From NCBI RefSeq assembly GCF_009826895.1, contig NZ_WUMV01000003.1, positions 310,001 through 374,000 of the forward strand: 64,000 bases of DNA, read 5' to 3'. The position numbers and the translations under genes were made by a program. Below, one piece after another: positions 45,663 to 54,504 of this stretch; the stretch's first letter is position 1, and each line of letters opens with the position of its first letter. The notes beneath the pieces are model-generated. The model had not been told where the DNA came from, did no database searches, and saw only the letters and a list, made by a program, of their open reading frames with translations. The stretch is from Stappia sediminis (GTDB lineage Bacteria > Pseudomonadota > Alphaproteobacteria > Rhizobiales > Stappiaceae).

Positions 45663-46802
45663 TCACGCCACCCTGCGCCCTTCGCGCCAGACCCCGCGCA
45701 CGATCGGCACGTTGCCGACGAGCCTGACCTGCACCAGGTCGGCCCTGCGCCCTTCCAGTATCGCGCCGCGATCGTTGAGGCCGGTCGCTTCCGCCGGCGT
45801 CTTCGTCACCATCCGCACGGCATCGGGCAGGGTGATCGCCTCCACCTCCTCGGCAAGCTGGAAAGCCGCCTGCAGGAGCGACATCGGGATGTAGTCGGAG
45901 GAAAGAACGCTGAGGAGGCCCGCATCGGCCAGTTCGCGCGCCGAAACGTTGCCGGAGTGGGAGCCGCCGCGCACCACGTTCGGCGCGCCCATAAGCACAT
46001 TCATCCCGGCCTCGCGGGAGGCTTTCGCCGCTTCCAGCGTCGTCGGGAACTCGGCGATGGAGGTGCCGAGTTCGACCGCCTCGCGCACGTGATCCGTCGT
46101 TGCATCGTCGTGACTTGCGACGATGATGCCGCGTTCTGCCGCCGTTGCGGCGATGTCCTTTCGGTTTTGCGGGGTGAGCTTGCTCGCCTGCGCCTGGCGC
46201 TTGGCGATATAGGCGTCCATCTGTTCGTCGTTGAAGCCCCTCTTGCCCTGGTAATAGACGCGGTAGGCATCAAGGGACGTGAACTGGCGCTGGCCCGGCG
46301 TATGGTCCATCAGCGAGATCAGGCGCACGCGCGGGTCTTCGTCGAAACTTGCGAAGGCGTCCATCACGTCGGGCGAGGAAACCTCGCAGCGCAGGTGGAT
46401 GAAGTGGTCGGCGCGCAGGCGGTGTTCGGCCAGTCCCGTCTCGATGGCATCCGCCAGCCGGCGCATGTCGTCCACCTTCAGGTCCGCCTCGTCGTCCATG
46501 CCGATGCGCAGCGCGTCGAATACGGTGGTGATGCCGGAACAGGCGATCTGTGCGTCATGCGCCTGCACGGCGGAAACCGGGTTCCAGCGAACCTTGGGGC
46601 GCGGGGCGTAGTGGGTTTCCAGATGGTCGGTGTGCAGCTCCACGAGGCCCGGCAGCAGGTAGTCGCCCTCGCAATCGTGGCCGGTAACGGTCGTCGGCCC
46701 CATGGCAAGGGCGGCGATATTGCCCTTGCGGGTGGAAAGGCTCCCGTCAATCACGGCGTCGGGCAGGATGAGCCGTGCGTTCGAAAAGACATGGTCAGAC
46801 AT
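45663..46802 (-). CDS. phnM: alpha-D-ribose 1-methylphosphonate 5-triphosphate diphosphatase PhnM
   Basis: The 379-residue amidohydrolase-fold enzyme removes pyrophosphate from the product of PhnGHIL, leaving the 5-phosphate that PhnJ cleaves. The metal-binding start of the barrel is LPGLVELHTDHLETH, a PhnM hallmark, and IVASHDDATTDH lies further on. It overlaps the DUF1045 gene by 8 bases and is followed by phnN after 4 bases, so the three are one transcript. Confidence 0.95.
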   Translation of the reverse strand: MSDHVFSNARLILPDAVIDGSLSTRKGNIAALAMGPTTVTGHDCEGDYLLPGLVELHTDHLETHYAPRPKVRWNPVSAVQAHDAQIACSGITTVFDALRIGMDDEADLKVDDMRRLADAIETGLAEHRLRADHFIHLRCEVSSPDVMDAFASFDEDPRVRLISLMDHTPGQRQFTSLDAYRVYYQGKRGFNDEQMDAYIAKRQAQASKLTPQNRKDIAATAAERGIIVASHDDATTDHVREAVELGTSIAEFPTTLEAAKASREAGMNVLMGAPNVVRGGSHSGNVSARELADAGLLSVLSSDYIPMSLLQAAFQLAEEVEAITLPDAVRMVTKTPAEATGLNDRGAILEGRRADLVQVRLVGNVPIVRGVWREGRRVA

Positions 46803-47526
46803 TTACGGTTTCCTGTTGGGCCTCGACGCGCGAGGCTCCGGCCTTGAGCGGCCTGAGGTCGAGAATTGTGAAGGGTCCGCCCCGCTCCCGCTCGACAAAA
46901 AGGGCGAGGGTGGCGAAGGGCCGGGGGCGCTCGGTGACGGCGGCGAAATAGCGCATGGCGTCGCGCTTTAGGCATTCGGCTTCCCGTTCGTCCTCCAGCC
47001 TGGAGGAAAGCGTCATGTGGAAGCGGAATTCATCGAAAACGTAAGGGTATCCCCAGCGCAGAAGATAACCGGCTTGCCGGTCGGACAGGCCGGACGAAAG
47101 CCTTCGCTCCCGATCCGCGTCGGAAAGCGGCGCGCGGAAGGCGTCGAAGGTTTCCACGCAGGTTGCCGCGAACACGTCGAGCGCCTCGATCGGCGCGCTC
47201 GGCGTCAGCGCCAGAAAGGAACCGAGCCTCGTGACGGCAAGGCCCGGAAGGTCGAACGCGGGCATGCGTTCGCAGAATTCGGCGAACGCGTCGCGCAGTT
47301 CGTCTTCGCTGCGTCCCTCGGCCAGCGCGAAAGGCGCCTTCATCGTGCCGTGAAAGCCGTAGCGGCGCGGGAAGGGCGTAAGAGCTGACAGCCGCTCGCG
47401 CGAGATTTCCTCAAGTGCGGGCTGGTTGATCTCCTTGCCGGAAAACGCATCGCGGCCGAGCCACTGGCTGCCGAGCCTCGTCAAGGGGTCGTCGAAGGGG
47501 GGCGTGTAATAGATTGCGTAACGCAT
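46795..47526 (-). CDS. DUF1045 family phosphonate-operon protein, 2H phosphoesterase-like
   Basis: The 243-residue protein belongs to a family found almost only in C-P lyase operons. It carries two HxT/S motifs of 2H phosphoesterases, HGTMKAPF near 61 and FRFHMTLSSRL near 172. These enzymes open 2',3'-type or 1,2-cyclic phosphates. PhnP, which opens the cyclic ribose phosphate made by PhnJ, is missing from this operon, so this protein is a fair candidate to replace it. The reaction itself is inferred. It overlaps phnM by 8 bases and starts 108 bases after phnL. Confidence 0.9.
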   Translation of the reverse strand: MRYAIYYTPPFDDPLTRLGSQWLGRDAFSGKEINQPALEEISRERLSALTPFPRRYGFHGTMKAPFALAEGRSEDELRDAFAEFCERMPAFDLPGLAVTRLGSFLALTPSAPIEALDVFAATCVETFDAFRAPLSDADRERRLSSGLSDRQAGYLLRWGYPYVFDEFRFHMTLSSRLEDEREAECLKRDAMRYFAAVTERPRPFATLALFVERERGGPFTILDLRPLKAGASRVEAQQETVNV

Positions 47527-47634
47527 GGAATATGCCTGTTCGTGTCCGTTATATGGGCGCGCGATTTGCCACGTCCTTATGGCGGGGCCGTGTCGGCGCG
47601 ATGACGTTTTTCAACTTCGCGGCATTGCCCTTCC

Positions 47635-48336
47635 TCATGCGGCTGCCTTGAAGCCGCTCACGTCGATGATCCGGTCGGCGATCTTCTCGCGCACGTCCTG
47701 GTCGTGCAGGATGGCGAGCATGGCCACGCCTTCCGCCTTCTTCTCCTCCACCAGTTCCACCACGACGGCGCGGTTCGCGGCATCGAGAGAGGCCGTCGGC
47801 TCGTCGAGCAGCAGGACGGGATAATGGGCGATGAAGCCGCGCGCGATGTTGACGCGCTGCTGCTCGCCACCGGAAAAGGTCGCCGGCGGCAGTTGCCACA
47901 GCCGTTCCGGAACGTTCAGCCGCTCAAGCAGCGTCATCGCCTTTTCCCGCGCCTTGTCGGGTGCGCCGCCTTGCGCGATCAGCGGTTCGGCGACGACGTC
48001 GACCGCCGCCACGCGGGGGATCACTTTCAGGAACTGGCTGACATAGCCGATGGTGTCGCGCCGCAAGGCCAGCATGCGGCGCGGTTCCGCATCGGCGATA
48101 TTCACGATCTTCTCGTCGCTGGTGGTAACGAGTATCCGGCCCATCTCGCAGGCGTAATTGCCGTAGATCATTTTCAGGATCGAGCTTTTGCCCGCCCCCG
48201 ACGGCCCGCCCAGCACCACGCATTCGCCGGCGGAGACCGAAAAGCCGACGTTTGCAATCACGGGAAATTCCGCGCCCCCTTGCAGGTGCATCTTGAAGCT
48301 TTTGCCGACATCGGCAAGGCAAAGTCTGGTGCGCAT
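47635..48336 (-). CDS. phnL: C-P lyase subunit PhnL
   Basis: The 233-residue ABC-type ATPase takes part in forming ribose 1-methylphosphonate 5-triphosphate with PhnG, H and I, not in transport. Walker A is GPSGAGKSS, the signature is FSGGEQQRVNIARG, and Walker B is VLLLDEPTASLD. The start at 48336 is clear because the upstream frame is already occupied by phnK, 2 bases away. Confidence 0.95.
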   Translation of the reverse strand: MRTRLCLADVGKSFKMHLQGGAEFPVIANVGFSVSAGECVVLGGPSGAGKSSILKMIYGNYACEMGRILVTTSDEKIVNIADAEPRRMLALRRDTIGYVSQFLKVIPRVAAVDVVAEPLIAQGGAPDKAREKAMTLLERLNVPERLWQLPPATFSGGEQQRVNIARGFIAHYPVLLLDEPTASLDAANRAVVVELVEEKKAEGVAMLAILHDQDVREKIADRIIDVSGFKAAA

Positions 48337-48338
48337 GG

Positions 48339-49133
48339 TCAAACCTGCAAAATGGAAGAAACGAGTAGCTGGGTGTAGGGCGCCTGCGGATCGTCGAGCA
48401 CCCGGTCGGTAAGCCCCGTTTCGATCACCTCGCCGTGCCGCATCACCATGATGCGGTGGGAAAGCAGCCTTGCGACGGCAAGGTCGTGCGTGACGACGAT
48501 CGCCGAAAGCCCAAGCTCCGAAACGAGCCCGCGGATAAGGTCGAGCAGCCGCGCCTGCACGGAAACGTCCAGCCCGCCCGTCGGCTCGTCCATGAAGACG
48601 AGGCGCGGATTGGTGACGAGGTTCCGCGCGATCTGCAGGCGCTGGCGCATGCCGCCGGAAAAGGCGCGCGGCGCGTCGTCGATGCGCGTTTCGTCGATCT
48701 CCACCCGCGAAAGCCAGTCGAGCGCGGTGCCGCGAATGTCGCCGTAGTGCCGCGCGCCCACCGCCATCAGCCGCTCGCCCACATTGGCTCCGGCTGAAAC
48801 GGACATGCGCAGCCCGTCGGCGGCATGCTGGTGCACGAAGCCCCAGTCGGTGCGCATCAGCAGCCTGCGTTCGGCCTCGGTAAGCTGGAACAGGTCGCGC
48901 ATCGTGCCGTCGCGCATGCGGTATTCGACGATGCCGGCCGTCGGCTGAAGCCGTGTCGACAGACAATCGAGCAGCGTCGTCTTGCCCGATCCGCTTTCGC
49001 CGACGATGGCAAGTACCTCTCCGGGGAAAAGCTCGAAGGAGATATCCCGGCAGCCGACCCTCTCGCCGTAAAAGCGTGTCAGCGCGCTTGCACGCAGAAG
49101 CGGCTCTTCGTTCAGGAAATCGGCCGCGTTCAT
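48339..49133 (-). CDS. phnK: C-P lyase subunit PhnK
   Basis: The 264-residue ABC-type ATPase binds the PhnGHIJ core and is needed for C-P bond cleavage. It has Walker A GESGSGKTT, signature FSGGMRQRLQIARN and Walker B VFMDEPTGGLD. Its ATG overlaps the phnJ stop by one base (TAATG), indicating coupling, and the gap to phnL is 2 bases. Confidence 0.95.
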   Translation of the reverse strand: MNAADFLNEEPLLRASALTRFYGERVGCRDISFELFPGEVLAIVGESGSGKTTLLDCLSTRLQPTAGIVEYRMRDGTMRDLFQLTEAERRLLMRTDWGFVHQHAADGLRMSVSAGANVGERLMAVGARHYGDIRGTALDWLSRVEIDETRIDDAPRAFSGGMRQRLQIARNLVTNPRLVFMDEPTGGLDVSVQARLLDLIRGLVSELGLSAIVVTHDLAVARLLSHRIMVMRHGEVIETGLTDRVLDDPQAPYTQLLVSSILQV

Positions 49134-50047
49134 TACGCTGCCCCCTCACGCTCAAGCGGGTTTCCGCCGGCCTCGCCCACATGGCCCGCCGCGCGCCGTT
49201 CCTCGCAGTGATCGGTGTCGGAACACACGAACATCCGCCCGCCGCGATCGTCCAGGATCACCTCGTCGAGGTAAACCTCCTCCGCCCCGCAGATCGCGCA
49301 AGGCCGGTCGAACGTCTGCACCTTGAAGGGGTGATCCTCGAAGTCGAGGCTCTCCACCGTCGTATGCGGGGGGATCGCGTAGATGCGCTTTTCCCGGCCC
49401 GCGCCGAAAAGCTGGAGTGCCTTCATCCCGTGCATTTTCGGGTTGTCGAACTTGGGCGTCGGCGAAGGGTCCATCACGTAACGCCCGTCCACCTTTACGG
49501 GATAGGCGTAGGTGGTGGCGATATGCCCGTGGCGTGCGATATCCTCGTAAAGCTTCACATGCATCAACCCGTATTCGGCAAGCGCATGCATCTTGCGCGT
49601 TTCCGTCTCGCGCGGCTCCAGATAGCGTAAGGGCTCGGGGATCGGCACCTGATAGACGATGACCTGGTCTTGCGAGAGCGCCTTTTCCGGGATGCGGTGC
49701 CGCGTCTGGATGATCGTCGCCTCGCCCGTTTGCGTCGTCGTTTCCACTTGCGCCGTCTTTTCGAAGAAAGCACGGATCGACACAGCGTTCGTCGTGTCGT
49801 CCGATCCCTGGTCGATGACCTTGAGACGATCGTCCCTGCCAAGGATAGAGGCCGTCACCTGCACCCCGCCCGTTCCCCAGCCGTAGGGCATCGGCATCTC
49901 TCTCGAGGCGAACGGCACCTGGTATCCGGGCACGGCGATAGCCTTCAGGATCGCCCGGCGGATCATGCGTTTCGTCTGCTCGTCCAGATAGGCGAAGTTG
50001 TATTCGCCCTCCGCCGCCTCTCTGGCGCTCTCTGCCGGACCGGTCAT
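49133..50047 (-). CDS. phnJ: carbon-phosphorus lyase PhnJ
   Basis: The 304-residue radical SAM enzyme breaks the C-P bond of ribose 1-methylphosphonate 5-phosphate, releasing methane or another alkane. The iron-sulfur cysteines are in PCAICGAEEVYLD and FVCSDTDHCEERR, and the thiyl-radical glycine region (GTGGVQVTASI) is present. The C-terminus after the last Cys is longer than in the E. coli protein. The start at 50047 overlaps the phnI stop by 4 bases (ATGA). Confidence 0.96.
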   Translation of the reverse strand: MTGPAESAREAAEGEYNFAYLDEQTKRMIRRAILKAIAVPGYQVPFASREMPMPYGWGTGGVQVTASILGRDDRLKVIDQGSDDTTNAVSIRAFFEKTAQVETTTQTGEATIIQTRHRIPEKALSQDQVIVYQVPIPEPLRYLEPRETETRKMHALAEYGLMHVKLYEDIARHGHIATTYAYPVKVDGRYVMDPSPTPKFDNPKMHGMKALQLFGAGREKRIYAIPPHTTVESLDFEDHPFKVQTFDRPCAICGAEEVYLDEVILDDRGGRMFVCSDTDHCEERRAAGHVGEAGGNPLEREGAA

Positions 50048-51177
50048 TCCGCCGCCTCCTGTGCGTCGGCTTTGTCCTGCCGGTTTCGCTCTTCCCATTC
50101 GCGGCGCATTTGCCGGACAAGCACAAGCTCGGCCTGAAAATCCACGTAATGCGGCAGCTTCAGGTGTTCCACGAAGCCTGTCGCCTGCACGTTGTCGGAG
50201 TGGGAAAGCACGAATTCCTCGTCCTGCGCGGGCGCGCCCTGCTCCTCGCCAAGCTCGCGGGATCGCAGCGCCCGGTCGACCAGCGCCATGCTCATCGCCT
50301 TGCGTTCGCCCTGTCCGAAGACGAGGCCGTAGCCGCGCGAAAACTGCGGCGGCGCCTTGGCGGAGCCTTGAAACTGGTTGATCATCTGGCATTCGGTCAC
50401 GGAAACCCGGCCAAGCGGCACGGCGAAGCCCAGTTCCTCGGCGAAGAATTCCACCTCCACCTCGCCGATCCTGATTTCGCCGGCAAAGGGGTGCGTGCGC
50501 CCGAAGCCGCGCTGCGTGGAATAGCCGAGCGCGAGCAGAAAGCCCTCGTCGCCGCGCGCAAGGTTCTGCAGGCGGATGTCGCGTTCGGCTGGAAACGAAA
50601 GCGGTTCGCGGGTGAGGTCGCCCACTTCGCCGTCCTCGTCCGCACTTTCGGGCGTATGTTCCGGCACATCCGGCTCTATCAGGCCTTCATGGCCCAGAAG
50701 GTCGGTCACGCGCGGCATCTCTTGAGGATCCGGTTGCGCCAGTTCCGGCATTTCGGGAACCTCACCGCCTTCCGCCGCCAGCTTGAAGTCGAGCAGGCGG
50801 TGCGTGTAGTCGAATGTAGGGCCCAGAAGCTGGCCGCCCGGCAGGTCCTTGTAGGTGGCCGAAATGCGGCGGCGCACCAGCATTTTCGCGGTTTCAAGTG
50901 GCTCGGAATAGCCGAAGCGCGGCAGCGTCGTGCGGTAGGCCCGCATCAGGAAGATCGCCTCGATCAGGTCTCCGCGCGCCTGTTTGATCGCAAGGGCGGC
51001 AAGCTCCATGTCGTAGAGCGAACCTTCCGCCATGACGCGGGCGACAGAAAGCGCCATCTGCTCCACGATCTGGCGAAGCGTCAGGTCCGGCACGGTCCGG
51101 TCTCCGCGCCGCTCGTGCGCCAGCAGCCGGTGGGCATTGCGGATCGCCTTTTCTCCGCCCTTGACGGCAACATACAT
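50044..51177 (-). CDS. phnI: alpha-D-ribose 1-methylphosphonate 5-triphosphate synthase subunit PhnI
   Basis: The 377-residue subunit displaces adenine from ATP and joins the phosphonate to the ribose, with PhnG, H and L. Its start MYVAVKGGEKAIRNAHRLLA is diagnostic, and FGYSEPLETAKMLVRRRISATYKD-like and EFVLSHSDNVQATGFVEHLKLP-like stretches are conserved. A Glu/Pro-rich insertion lies around residues 135-195. It lies 3 bases after phnH. Confidence 0.96.
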   Translation of the reverse strand: MYVAVKGGEKAIRNAHRLLAHERRGDRTVPDLTLRQIVEQMALSVARVMAEGSLYDMELAALAIKQARGDLIEAIFLMRAYRTTLPRFGYSEPLETAKMLVRRRISATYKDLPGGQLLGPTFDYTHRLLDFKLAAEGGEVPEMPELAQPDPQEMPRVTDLLGHEGLIEPDVPEHTPESADEDGEVGDLTREPLSFPAERDIRLQNLARGDEGFLLALGYSTQRGFGRTHPFAGEIRIGEVEVEFFAEELGFAVPLGRVSVTECQMINQFQGSAKAPPQFSRGYGLVFGQGERKAMSMALVDRALRSRELGEEQGAPAQDEEFVLSHSDNVQATGFVEHLKLPHYVDFQAELVLVRQMRREWEERNRQDKADAQEAAE

Positions 51178-51180
51178 CGC

Positions 51181-51801
51181 TCAGCGGCCCTTCATTTCGA
51201 TGCGGGTGGAACGGGGCAGTCCGGCAACCTGCTTTTGGGTGACGAAGAGCATGTCGACGCCGCGCGGAAACTGCGCGTGGATCGCGGCAAGCTCGTTCCA
51301 GAAGGAAGGCGGCAGGGGGCTTGCGTTGAAACCGGCAGGCTTCTTCAGGCCGGGGCCGGATAGTGTCACGGCCTTCGCGCCCGTCAGCTTGTCGACCATG
51401 GCGATGATCGTGGTGGATCTGTCGGGATATTCCAGCGTGCCCTGGTTGAAGCTTGAAAGCGGCGGCATATGCTCCGCGTCGCTTACGAGCGCGAAGCTCG
51501 CTTCGCCTGGATCATCGGTAATCGGGCATCCGGTGTGGAAACGCAGGAACTGCCAGACTTGCGACGACCCGGCAAGTTCCGCATCGAGCCATACCGGCGT
51601 GTCGTAATCGAAAAGCGAAAGCGCGATCGCTCCCGCCGTGTTCGAAAGCGGTGCCGGGGCCTGAAAATCGCCTGTGTCGAGCTTCTGCGGCTTTCCGGGG
51701 CGGGCGAGTGCGTTCATCACCGCCCGGAAGGCCGCCTGGGAATCATGCACCGGGTCGGGCAGGCCCGGCAGCGGCGCTGCGGTATCAAGGAGCGCGCTCA
51801 T
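51181..51801 (-). CDS. phnH: C-P lyase subunit PhnH
   Basis: The 206-residue subunit is a structural member of the PhnGHIJ complex. Typical stretches are FRAVMNALARPGKP at the start and GPGLKKPAGFNASPLPPSFW, with RGVDMLFVTQKQVAGLPRST at the end. It overlaps phnG by one base and precedes phnI by 3 bases. Confidence 0.95.
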   Translation of the reverse strand: MSALLDTAAPLPGLPDPVHDSQAAFRAVMNALARPGKPQKLDTGDFQAPAPLSNTAGAIALSLFDYDTPVWLDAELAGSSQVWQFLRFHTGCPITDDPGEASFALVSDAEHMPPLSSFNQGTLEYPDRSTTIIAMVDKLTGAKAVTLSGPGLKKPAGFNASPLPPSFWNELAAIHAQFPRGVDMLFVTQKQVAGLPRSTRIEMKGR

Positions 51802-52283
51802 CAGTCCTCTCCGCGTACCATGGTGAAGAAATCGACCTTTGTCGCCGCCGTTTCGGCGCGCGATCTGGCGTCGGCGCCTTCAAGATCCCTTGCCAGCGGG
51901 CCGATCAGGCTTCGCTCCAGTTCGCCACGGTGGCGTGGTGCCTGCCAGAGCGCATCGAAAAGGGCGGCGTAGAGCGCCTTCTTGCGGTCGCGGCCGAGCG
52001 CGTAGGAATAGCCGGTCTCGCCGGTTTCGATCGTGACAACGGCGCGGGTCACGGTCGCTTCGCCAAGGTTGAAGGGCCGTCCCCCGCCGCCCGCGCGCCC
52101 GCGCACCATCACAAGGCCCGTTTCGGGTGCGCGTACCGTTCGGTAGCCCGGCTTGTTCGTAAGCGCTTCCCAGGCCGCCGCAAGCCGCCCCGTGTCGCTG
52201 CGCGCCAGCAGCGCCATCACGTTCTTTCGGCGCGCATCGCCGGCCTCCCGCGGCGCGGCGTCGTCATCCTGTGCCTCGCTCAT
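51801..52283 (-). CDS. phnG: C-P lyase subunit PhnG
   Basis: The 160-residue first gene of the C-P lyase operon encodes the small subunit of the phosphonate-ribosylating complex. Conserved stretches are PETGLVMVRGRAGGGGRPFNLGEATVTRA and YSYALGRDRKKALYAALFDAL. It is divergent from phnF, with a PhnF-type operator at 52583-52598 in the gap, so phnG to phnN are probably repressed when phosphate is ample. Confidence 0.95.
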   Translation of the reverse strand: MSEAQDDDAAPREAGDARRKNVMALLARSDTGRLAAAWEALTNKPGYRTVRAPETGLVMVRGRAGGGGRPFNLGEATVTRAVVTIETGETGYSYALGRDRKKALYAALFDALWQAPRHRGELERSLIGPLARDLEGADARSRAETAATKVDFFTMVRGED

Positions 52284-52398
52284 GTCACTTCTCTTTCCTG
52301 GGTCATGTCACGCTCTCTGCATTACGCCACGCTTGGTGTTTTTGGGCTGCCACGAACGCCAAAATCTGTTTGTCGGTAAAATCTTAGCTGCTAGCGCC

Positions 52399-52480
52399 CC
52401 CTCTCCCCGCTAAGTCGGGTGTTCCCGACTTGGCCATTTCTCTTCCGAACTCGGGAACACCCGAGTTCGGTGGGAGAGGG
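52399..52480. repeat. palindromic intergenic element with two nested hairpins
   Basis: CCCTCTCCC at 52399-52407 pairs with GGGAGAGGG at 52472-52480. Inside are two further hairpins: AAGTCGGG/CCCGACTT (52412-52431) and CCGAACTCGGG/CCCGAGTTCGG (52445-52470). The four-base loops TGTT and AACA are inverse to each other. This is a REP/RIME-like element common between rhizobial genes. It lies in the phnG-phnF gap, upstream of phnG. Confidence 0.8.
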
Positions 52481-52582
52481 CTGGGGTAAGGGTGATTGGG
52501 AAGTCCGCCAAACCGGAAACATCGGCCCTACCGGGAATTCCCATCGACTTTCCTTTCCTCCCTACCACCGTCATATTGATTT

Positions 52583-52598
52583 GTCTATTTGTATAGAC
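52583..52598. promoter_or_regulatory. PhnF operator, GTCTAT-TTGT-ATAGAC
   Basis: GTCTAT (52583-52588) and ATAGAC (52593-52598) form a perfect inverted repeat around TTGT. PhnF and other HutC-type GntR regulators are known to bind palindromes of the form GTCTA-N-TAGAC. It lies in the divergent gap and 39 bases before the phnF start, so it can control both phnG and phnF. Binding is inferred. Confidence 0.75.
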
Positions 52599-52636
52599 GA
52601 ATTTGCATTTTGGTACAGCCCCTCTATGACAGGCGC

Positions 52637-53383
52637 ATGACGAGCGGAGCGGAAAAACCGGAAATCGAGCGCGGCAGCGGCGTTGCGGTCTGGCGGCAGA
52701 TCGCAGAGCAGCTTCGCGCCGAAATCCTGTCGGGTCGCCTGGGCGTGGACGGCGGCAAACTGCCGACGGAGACGGACCTTGCCGCGCGCTTCGGCGTGAA
52801 CCGGCATACCGTGCGCCGCGCCATCGCCAGCCTGACGGCCGACGGCCTGTTGCGCGCCGATCAGGGGCGCGGCACCTTCGTTTCCGAAAGGCTGATCAGC
52901 TATCCGATCACCTCGCGCACCCGCTTTTCGGAAATCATTACAGCCCATGCGCGCACGCCGCACGGCCGCCTTCTTTCGTCAACCGTCGAGCCGGCGAGCG
53001 CTTATCTTGCGGCGCGTCTTGGCGTTTCGGAAGGATCGCCGCTGCTGCGTATCGACACGACCAGCGACGCCGACGGAATCCCGCTCACGCGTTCGACGAG
53101 TTGGTTCGATCGAAATCGCTTTCCAAACCTTGAGATCGACTATGCCGAGACTGGCAGTGTAACGGTCTCGCTGCAGCGGGCCGGCGCCGGCGACTATCAC
53201 CGCAAGGAGACCCGCGTTTCGGCGGAAATCGTCGACCCGGAGGAGGCAAAGCTTCTGGAAATCGCCGTGGGTCAGCCCATCCTCGTCGTTGAAGCTCTCA
53301 ATGTCGAAAGCGACGGCCACCCGAGCCACCTGACCCAATCCCGCTTTGTCGCAGGCCGCATGCAGCTGGTGATCGAAAGCTGA
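52637..53383 (+). CDS. phnF: phosphonate-operon repressor PhnF (GntR/HutC family)
   Basis: The 248-residue regulator has an N-terminal GntR winged helix (about 12-80, TETDLAARFGVNRHTVRRAI) and a C-terminal UTRA ligand-binding domain. It is divergent from the phn operon and presumably represses it until phosphonates are used. The ATG at 52637 is chosen because MTSGAEKPEIERGSG leads directly to the DNA-binding domain; an upstream start at 52589 would lie within the operator. Confidence 0.93.
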   Translation: MTSGAEKPEIERGSGVAVWRQIAEQLRAEILSGRLGVDGGKLPTETDLAARFGVNRHTVRRAIASLTADGLLRADQGRGTFVSERLISYPITSRTRFSEIITAHARTPHGRLLSSTVEPASAYLAARLGVSEGSPLLRIDTTSDADGIPLTRSTSWFDRNRFPNLEIDYAETGSVTVSLQRAGAGDYHRKETRVSAEIVDPEEAKLLEIAVGQPILVVEALNVESDGHPSHLTQSRFVAGRMQLVIES

Positions 53384-53791
53384 CCGGGGCATCGGCGGAT
53401 CAAGCCGAATTGTTCGCAATTTCACGACCAATCCCACAGTTATACACAAGCTGAATGCGGGTTATTTCGACCCTGCGGATCATCTGGACCCAACAAAGTC
53501 GCAATTTGCCGAATTCCTGCTAGTGGCCTGTAGCGAAATAACTATTTCTATTTTAGAACATATTCAAGCAGGCCTGGTTAGCGTTGCGGCATTGAAATTC
53601 GCACTTGGTGGATTCGCCCCGAAAGGGCCCTCTCTCTCCACAGCTTTCAAATGATCGTTCACTAATGATGAACACTGCATTCAGGCATCCACCCCTTCGT
53701 ATCCTGGTTCGAAAGCGCATATTGGCTCTCGAGTGAAGGCGCGCGGCTCCGCCGTTCCGTGAAGCGCCATGAAAGTTTCTGGAGTTTGAAA
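53384..53791. other. intergenic region, nothing recognised
   Basis: These 408 bases between phnF and wrbA contain no supported gene, tRNA or strong hairpin. CTGGAG at 53779-53784 is the likely wrbA ribosome-binding site. Confidence 0.45.
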
Positions 53792-54421
53792 ATGACGAAG
53801 GTTCTCGTTCTCTATTACTCGTCCTACGGCCATATCGAGCGGCTGGCGGGTGCGGTCGCCGAAGGTGCGAAATCCGTCGACGGTGTCGAGGTTGCCGTAA
53901 AGCGCGTTCCCGAACTGATGCCGGAAAACGCAGCCAGGGATGCGGGCGTGAAGCTCGATCAGGCGGCTCCGGTCGCCGATCCGCAGGAACTTGGCGATTA
54001 TGACGCCGTGATCATCGGCACGCCGACCCGCTTCGGCAGCATGGCCGCCCAGATGCGCAACTTCCTCGACCAGACCGGCGGCCTCTGGGCCAAGGGTGCG
54101 CTCGTCGGCAAGGTCGGTTCCGTCTTCACCTCCACCGCCACCGGCGGCGGCAATGAAGCTACGATCATCTCGTCCTGGAACACGCTCGCCCACCACGGCA
54201 TGGTGATCGTCGGTCTGCCCTACGCGGCCCAGGAGCTTCTGGATATTTCGGAAGTGCGCGGCGGTTCGCCATATGGCGCCGGCACCATCGCCGGCGGTGA
54301 CGGCTCGCGCCAGCCGAGCGAGAAGGAGCTGTCTCTCGCCCGCTTCCAGGGCAAGCATGTGGCCACTGTCGCTGCGGAACTCGTTCATGGCCGCAAGGTG
54401 CGCGAGCCGGAACTGGCGTAA
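53792..54421 (+). CDS. wrbA: NAD(P)H:quinone oxidoreductase WrbA
   Basis: The 209-residue flavodoxin-like protein binds FMN and reduces quinones by two electrons, guarding against oxidative stress. It shows the phosphate loop YYSSYGHIE at 8-16, [22 protein letters not shown] and [14 protein letters not shown], all WrbA hallmarks. The ATG at 53792 is chosen because [13 protein letters not shown] is the family start. It is a single gene ending at a shared terminator. Confidence 0.95.
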   Translation: MTKVLVLYYSSYGHIERLAGAVAEGAKSVDGVEVAVKRVPELMPENAARDAGVKLDQAAPVADPQELGDYDAVIIGTPTRFGSMAAQMRNFLDQTGGLWAKGALVGKVGSVFTSTATGGGNEATIISSWNTLAHHGMVIVGLPYAAQELLDISEVRGGSPYGAGTIAGGDGSRQPSEKELSLARFQGKHVATVAAELVHGRKVREPELA

Positions 54422-54454
54422 ATCCGTCAGGGAATTTTAAATCACCGAAAATCC

Positions 54455-54484
54455 CCCCGGCGGCGGCCGATTTGCCCGCCGGGG
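54455..54484. terminator. bidirectional terminator between wrbA and the CYTH-CHAD gene
   Basis: CCCCGGCGG at 54455-54463 pairs with CCGCCGGGG at 54476-54484 around a 12-base loop. It sits between two convergent genes. The T-runs are short (TTTT upstream). Confidence 0.65.
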
Positions 54485-54504
54485 AATTCTCTTCGACGCT
54501 TGAA

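Noticed and set aside
47635-49182. single 515-codon minus-strand reading of the phnK-phnL region
   Set aside because: Only its second half is protein-like (phnL). The first half is an off-frame reading of phnK, which has its own start at 49133.
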